This document shows, piece by piece, positions 58,668-64,000 of a stretch of 64,000 bases of DNA. Below the pieces are notes generated by a model, which worked only from the letters and a program-made list of their open reading frames with translations, searched no databases and was not told the origin of the DNA. The number at the start of each line of letters is the position of its first letter. The stretch's first letter is position 1. A program made the translations under genes and the position numbers. The stretch covers positions 219,379 through 283,378 of the forward strand of contig RMBW01000041.1 in assembly GCA_004009845.1 (NCBI GenBank). The letters run 5' to 3'. Origin of the DNA: Davidsoniella eucalypti. Lineage: Eukaryota; Ascomycota; Sordariomycetes; Microascales; Ceratocystidaceae.

Positions 58668-59612
58668 GTATGACGGAGCACAGCTTGTAGCACACGGACG
58701 ACATAAATCATGTATTGTGAACGACCGGCTATTCTTTCTTGCTACTACTACATTTGATCTCAGATGTTCGCTGCAAGACGCAAGACACTGACTCGATTCC
58801 GCAAGATGTGACGTTCTCGGATCAGTTGGTTTGTACATTATATACATGATACTGATACTGATATATAGTATAGTATATACTATCGTGACATTATACATCT
58901 AGCTGTCGACTTTCACTAATCAAGAGAAACAAATAAAGCGAGTGTTCTGACTCCCTGTAGTTTCGTTAATGCAAAAATCCGGCCGTCAACTGTTACAGTG
59001 AAAACGAAGACTTTCTATCAAGTATCAAGTTAACTTTCTTCATGCTAATTGTAAATATAACTAACTATAACTTAAGTGTTAGGAACTCGAACCTTTTTTT
59101 TTTTCCCTTTCCTGTGGTACACCCCCACGATGTAGCCTCTTTTTATTTATTTTTAATTCTTTTTTTCCCCTGTACTGCTTACCCCAAAGTCCGGGAATGC
59201 CTGATCACTATCTTTTTCCTCCAACAAAAGACACTCGGTCCCCCATATCTTAAGCCCAAGTTTGAGGCCAAGTGTTTAGTTACCAAAGTGGCCAAGTACA
59301 TGTAGCTTCTAGTATGTAAGTACATTGTACATATATAATGACATAGATACCCTGTTGCTTTAAATAAACGCCGATTCTGTGCTATCCCACGCTTAAGCCA
59401 AGTCAAGCTGTTATCGCCTGAGTCTAGACTGACACATATATGTGGTGAGTTTCGAGTTGTTTGAAAGGACACTGGCAAAATGCTTGCGGTCTCTCCAAAT
59501 CTTGTCCAGATACCGAGCATTCTCCTATCGTAGAAATTCGAACAAGAAACAGGGACACTTCGTTGCTAGAGTTTTGCCCTTGCATCAGTAGTCATCAAGA
59601 TGGACCAATAGT

Positions 59613-59624
59613 ACCCTAACCCTA
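59613..59624 (+). repeat. Interstitial telomere-like motif
   Basis: ACCCTAACCCTA, same orientation as the copy at 51105, in the gene-poor spacer. No gene start lies within 3 kb. Confidence 0.5.
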
Positions 59625-62600
59625 GCAATTATTGAAATACTGGAAACAAAGAGTCATACAAAGTGCCTCCTAGCGTTCATCGAAGCTGTACTACTAGATC
59701 ATATCGCGGGAACTCCAATAATTGGAGTCTAATGTAATGTCGATCTATCTCCCTCACCTTTTCTATTCTTTCCTTGAGGCTTCCGTTTACATTTGCCTTT
59801 CTTTTCCCTAGCTGTGACAATTGTGACAAAGATTTACCTTTACCCTGGGCTGTGTCTTGCCATCCGTGGCGCAGCCATCTTGTTTATCCACTGTTTAGCC
59901 GAGCCAATAGACTATATAAAAAATACAGCCAGGGAATGCAGTGTGATAAAATCCATAGTTGAATCACATAGTAAGCCAAGTTGTTCCTTTTACATGCAAG
60001 CATGCTCAACAAGAAAGAGCTGACTCGAGCTGCCATTTGCAGCGACTTTTCTCGGTATTGCCAGTGCGGTCATCGTATTTAGCGAGGCCTGCTCTGTACA
60101 GTAAACACACGTTACCGTAGTTCATAAGCGAGTCGGCAATACAAGGGAGTCGGAAACTCTCCATCACCACACGACCCCGAACGCCTGAACGCAATTTTGT
60201 CCACCAAACGTTTTAGAATCAACCTATAAAAAGAAGATTACATTCTCGACTATGTCCTCTCCACATTCGTGATGTGGAGGATATGATCAACAAACTGCCG
60301 GTACATCTCCCGTTGGCTGGCGACGGGCCTCGAGCAGCAACTAGAACCAAAGACGAATTATCTTCTGATATGTCTTCCGATGAAGGGCCACACAAAGATT
60401 TAGAGCCTGTGGTGTTTTGAAGCCAGATATCTTAGAGTCTGCTATAGAGCTACCTACACACAGGGCCCAAACCGAAGGAAGGAAAGACAATGTGTTGTGT
60501 TCGGCAATACAGGACGTAAATCAGGGTTATATCAGATAGACATAGAGATATATATCAAGAGTAATTCCCAAAGCATTTGTGTTAATTCGGGGTGTTATGG
60601 TTGACTTTTCAGTACAAATACTGCATGTCCGATTCCCTTGCATTTCCGGCTCGCTTATCAACTACGCTATGTACATTTGTATCATTTGTATAGTATACCT
60701 TGTTCCTGTTCTGCCTTCTCCTTACGATCACATAATGCGAAAAGAGAGTAGATAGTGCCGTTGCCTCTGAAATCTTGGAGTTCTGCATGCTATCGTTCTT
60801 GGCGAGCAACGAATAGATACCGCAGTCCACAGTTATACACTAATCTGCATGAATTGTTTCTTGGGATCACAGAGTTCGTGGCTGGTGTGACGGCTAAAGA
60901 AGCAGCACTATCCTGATGCTCTTATATCCTTCCGCCTGGGCAACGAGCCGCATTATCATATACAGACCGGTTAGCAGTTTAATATCGCCAATATGAGCTT
61001 GCCGATCTCAGTGCAAGAAAAGAAAAGAAAAGGCCTCCTATCATGTTTTTACGTAGAACAAGGCTGGTGAAATTGGGGTTTTCCACTGCCCAGATGTGGC
61101 AAAGGGAAAGGGGGATAGAAGGTTCCATGACCTACAAAACAGAAAAAACTGAAAAATACAGGCCGGGCCACTTTGACATGGCATGTAAGTTCGGGAAAAG
61201 GCCTTCTAGTTCTTATACGGAACAGACAGCAAAATCGGGGTTTTCTCTTGGTGTGATCGTACCCCTTTGAAGAGAGAGTGATAGTACTCCAAGGATCGAC
61301 CATTATCAATATCGTTGTTATTCTATTACATGGCTAGGAAACGAATGAATGGTCGACAAAGGCCTGTGTTTATTCTTATCTCCAAATCGAGCCGTTTCGG
61401 TCTTGGTCTTGTTTTTTTCGGTCTTGTTTTTTTTCTTTTTCATTCCTTGTTTATGTGCAGATAAGCATAGATGATCAATTTCGAGATGAAACGAATCCAG
61501 GCCAACAAACCGAGCCTCTTGCTTGGTATGCCAGTGGACGAAATCTCAGCAAGACTGGCATTGCGCAAAAATCGATGCATTCTGTGTCTAGGTGGTCTGC
61601 ATTTACAGAAGAAGATGATAAAAAATAAAAAGACATGCTCCTTCTTGATAGAACAAGGAAGACAGAAAACGGCAAGATCTGGGACCGTCGGCTTGGCTCT
61701 GATTTCGGAGTGTCTCTGGTGCTGATATGGTGTTGATATGGTTGATATGAATACACCCTCTAACTCTATTTGCTTCTATGGGATGACAACAAGATACAGA
61801 GTAGAGCGATGACTAATCATAAGAAACATGTCGATTACCCCGGAAAACAAAGGCATACAATGAATACTATCAGAGCGTCCACCCACTATATCTGTTCTCC
61901 TATCAGATCTCGTCTCAGCAGACCCAACGGACGTCCCGTCAGTACACCACGATATCCCAACTTTGACATGTCTGCTCTTGCACTTGCAGTGCATCTGACA
62001 CCAGTCGTTGAAGTCGAGGCGCCAAAGACGCCAAGCGGCTGTCATCGTCGATGGTGTCCTTCGCAGCCACGATACCATCGTGTTGTCTTATCGATACCAT
62101 GATGCATGTTCTGACTAGTAGACAAAGAAACGGAACGTTGTCCTGCCCTTTCCACGACTTTTCTGCCCTTGTGCTTGAAATCCTCGCGTCACATCGCACC
62201 GATGGCCGTCCATCACACCATAAAAAAAGTATATTCCTGTTATAGATCTCTGTCTCTCGTAGTCAAAAACAGATACACCCCCCCTCTAGCCTCTTAACCT
62301 TTTATGCCCTGTTCTCCACGAATGTGTCTTCCTAGTGGTGATCGTCACCCCTTCCCGGGCCTTGATTTTCTCTTTTATTCCGTCTTTTGTTTTCTCTTTT
62401 CCTCTTGCTTTACCTGCCTAGGGCGGACGCTCTCTTTTTTCTTCTTTTCTTTTTCCAGCACCCATTCTAGGCCAACGCTCTGCTCTGATCTTATCTCGAC
62501 TAGCATACGCTTCTATAGCACACTCCCTCACCCCCCCTCGGCTTGGGATAGTTTGGGGTAAAGAGTCAAAGACAAGTACAAACAGCCCTTGTTTGGTTTT

Positions 62601-62957
62601 GGCCGCTTGCCCTTTTTCCTGAGCTGTCTCGCTATCACGCAAAATAATGTTGTTTTGGTGTGGAATATTCTCATCGATACTTTGACTGCTAATCATAGCG
62701 TTGCTGGCTAACGTGGAAGTTGGGAGAACATTAAATATCAGCCCCCTTCCACCTCGTCACCAACTTCCAGGAACACATCATCTTCCATATTTCCTTCACA
62801 TTCAACGCCTTGTTTCTCTTCATTCAATCTCCCAAGTCTATCGTCATCAACTTCTATTAAACTTTCCACACTACCCAATAAGCAAGTCTCTTGCCCTCTG
62901 CCAAACAAAGACATCCAGCGTCTCTATAATAGAGTTATACTCCCAGCCTCACATACA

Positions 62958-63188
62958 ATGTCGACCGCTCAAGTCGTCGCTATCCAGGCCCCCGTGCCGC
63001 GCCGTCCTCTCTCTGTCGTCACTACCGACCAGCTTTTCTTCAGCGTCAACGCCTCTCTGCGCTCCGATATCAGCTCGTCGCCTATCCGTGACTTTTCTCC
63101 CAGCGAGGACTACAGCGTGCCGCCGCCGCCGCCTTCTTCGCCCGTCTCGTTTGCCCATGATTCGTTTCCAAGCGAAGTCCGTCATTAA
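62958..63188 (+). CDS. Small proline/serine-rich protein of unknown function
   Basis: An open frame of 76 residues starts MSTAQVVAIQAPVPRRPLSV and ends SFPSEVRH. I do not recognise the family. It looks coding for several reasons. It is an island of GC-rich sequence with C-ending codons in AT-rich surroundings. It is preceded by a long pyrimidine-rich leader and a purine at -3 (ACAATGT). It is followed by a 500-base 3' region with AATAAA at 63702. The protein is probably disordered: it has a PIRDFSPSEDY segment with SP sites for proline-directed kinases and five consecutive prolines near residue 57. No signal peptide, membrane segment or cysteine is present. No splice donor was seen near its end, so it is probably complete, but it might be the first exon of a longer gene. 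Confidence 0.55.
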   Translation: MSTAQVVAIQAPVPRRPLSVVTTDQLFFSVNASLRSDISSSPIRDFSPSEDYSVPPPPPSSPVSFAHDSFPSEVRH

Positions 63189-64000
63189 AGGATGTTCGGA
63201 TATAATCACCACACCACGTGACGCTTGCTGATAGATGCTCTGCTCACCCTCTTTCTCGTCATCTTACTCGGCTCTACCCCATATCATTGGCGGACTCTTA
63301 CGATGTCTTGAGGTCCCCTCTTGCTCGATTACACATCCTCTCTCATTCTCTCGTCCTGGGTTGGTTACATAGATTTTTGGCGTTTTCTTATTGGTGGTTC
63401 TTTTAGAGTTTGAAGACTTCTTGTTGTTTCGGTCTTCACAGTCCTTGTTGCTTGTTTTCTTTGGTATTCGTTTTCTGTTTTAGTTTCGTCATGTTCTTTC
63501 TCCAAGATGTTCGCTCCGGCTAGCCGTGTCATTTCCTGTGTTATTCACTTCAGACACCGGTGCGATCTGATCTGCTAGTGCCGTTTTCTTTATTTTCCCG
63601 ATCTGGACAACAATTACCGAGCCGCTGCTAAGCTTAGTTTAGTACCAACTAAACAACTTCTTATGGTCACAATTGTAATACATATCTTGAATCTCCAACT
63701 CAATAAAAGTCTGTTGTTCTTCATGTTTTCTCCATGCTGTCTTGGTGGTGAATGGAACGAATTACGAATCAATAGTCATGCTATCTGGATGCTTTCTGCT
63801 TTATTTTTCAACATGTGGCTCTTAGTAATCTGATAACTTCGCTCTTGTACTACTTACTACATTCAAGTCCATCAATTTGTGATCAAGTACACGACACTTT
63901 CTGAACAACACAATCGAGCCAGTTACTATATGTGCCAAGTTACTGATCGTGAAACTTACGCATAACCCTTACGACATGCTACCCTCCAATAACCCACACA
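63189..64000. other. 3' flank of the small ORF; poly(A)-type signal
   Basis: After the stop the sequence is T-rich with no protein-like frame. AATAAA at 63702-63707 is a candidate polyadenylation signal about 515 bases past the stop codon. The window ends in AT-rich DNA with no further gene visible. Confidence 0.45.

Larger units (their letters stand above)
56257..62957. other. 6.7 kb gene-poor spacer
   Basis: This is the longest stretch without a supported gene. The sequence is AT-rich and unique by eye, with small trinucleotide patches (58136-58185, GTT then GAT units) and two telomere-like motifs (58657 and 59613). Open frames stay under 140 codons and look random. The last 600 bases (62280-62957) are strongly pyrimidine-rich on the plus strand, which fits a leader for the small ORF at 62958. 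No tRNA, rRNA or mobile element ends were recognised. Confidence 0.55.

Noticed and set aside
59080..59100. A tRNA T-arm-like string (inverse complement has GGTTCGAGT) next to a T run
   Set aside because: The flanking bases do not pair into a 5-bp stem, and no acceptor or anticodon arm is seen in the neighbouring sequence.

Overview
The window looks like nuclear DNA of a filamentous ascomycete (Pezizomycotina). The evidence is conserved single-copy fungal genes, short introns (53-341 nt) with GTAAGT/GTATGT/GTACGT donors and CTAAC-type branch sites, a kinesin-1 very close in layout to Neurospora NKIN, a dynein heavy chain of the fungal (C-terminally short) type, and Clr5, DUF1774 and AtfA-type genes. 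Sordariomycetes is my best guess for class. Species cannot be told. Coding DNA is GC-richer than the AT-rich spacers, and spacing is loose: 14 gene models in 64 kb.

Layout: (1) 64-8024: 3' part of the RAD6/UBC2 ubiquitin-conjugating enzyme (+), a thioredoxin with a CPPC active site (-), and conventional kinesin heavy chain (+). (2) 10406-16368: an AcpS-type phosphopantetheinyl transferase and a DUF1774 membrane protein in tandem (-), then a Clr5-domain protein (+). (3) 17431-30616: cytoplasmic dynein heavy chain (-), 4343 residues in three exons. (4) 30617-35912: a 5.3 kb spacer with no gene I can support. (5) 35913-49428: a FAR1-type DNA-binding protein with a long alanine-glutamine tract (-), p24 cargo receptor ERV25 (+), mitochondrial SDH assembly factor SDH5/SDHAF2 (+), kinetochore subunit MIS13/DSN1 (-), and ATF/CREB bZIP factor AtfA (-). 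(6) 49429-64000: a gene-poor region holding one glutathione S-transferase-like gene (+) and one small proline-rich ORF (+).

The genes are mostly housekeeping. No operon-like cluster, secondary-metabolite cluster, clear mobile element, rRNA or tRNA was found. Loose themes are microtubule function (kinesin-1, dynein and MIS13), mitochondrial cofactor attachment (the AcpS-type enzyme and SDH5) and stress/redox (thioredoxin, AtfA, GST). Nothing shows that these are functionally linked by position. I did not find a convincing new multi-gene system. The items most worth checking are the CPPC thioredoxin, the FAR1 protein with its AQ tract, the 19-nt last exon of ERV25, the two N-termini possible for AtfA, and the long gene-free spacers with recurring short motifs.
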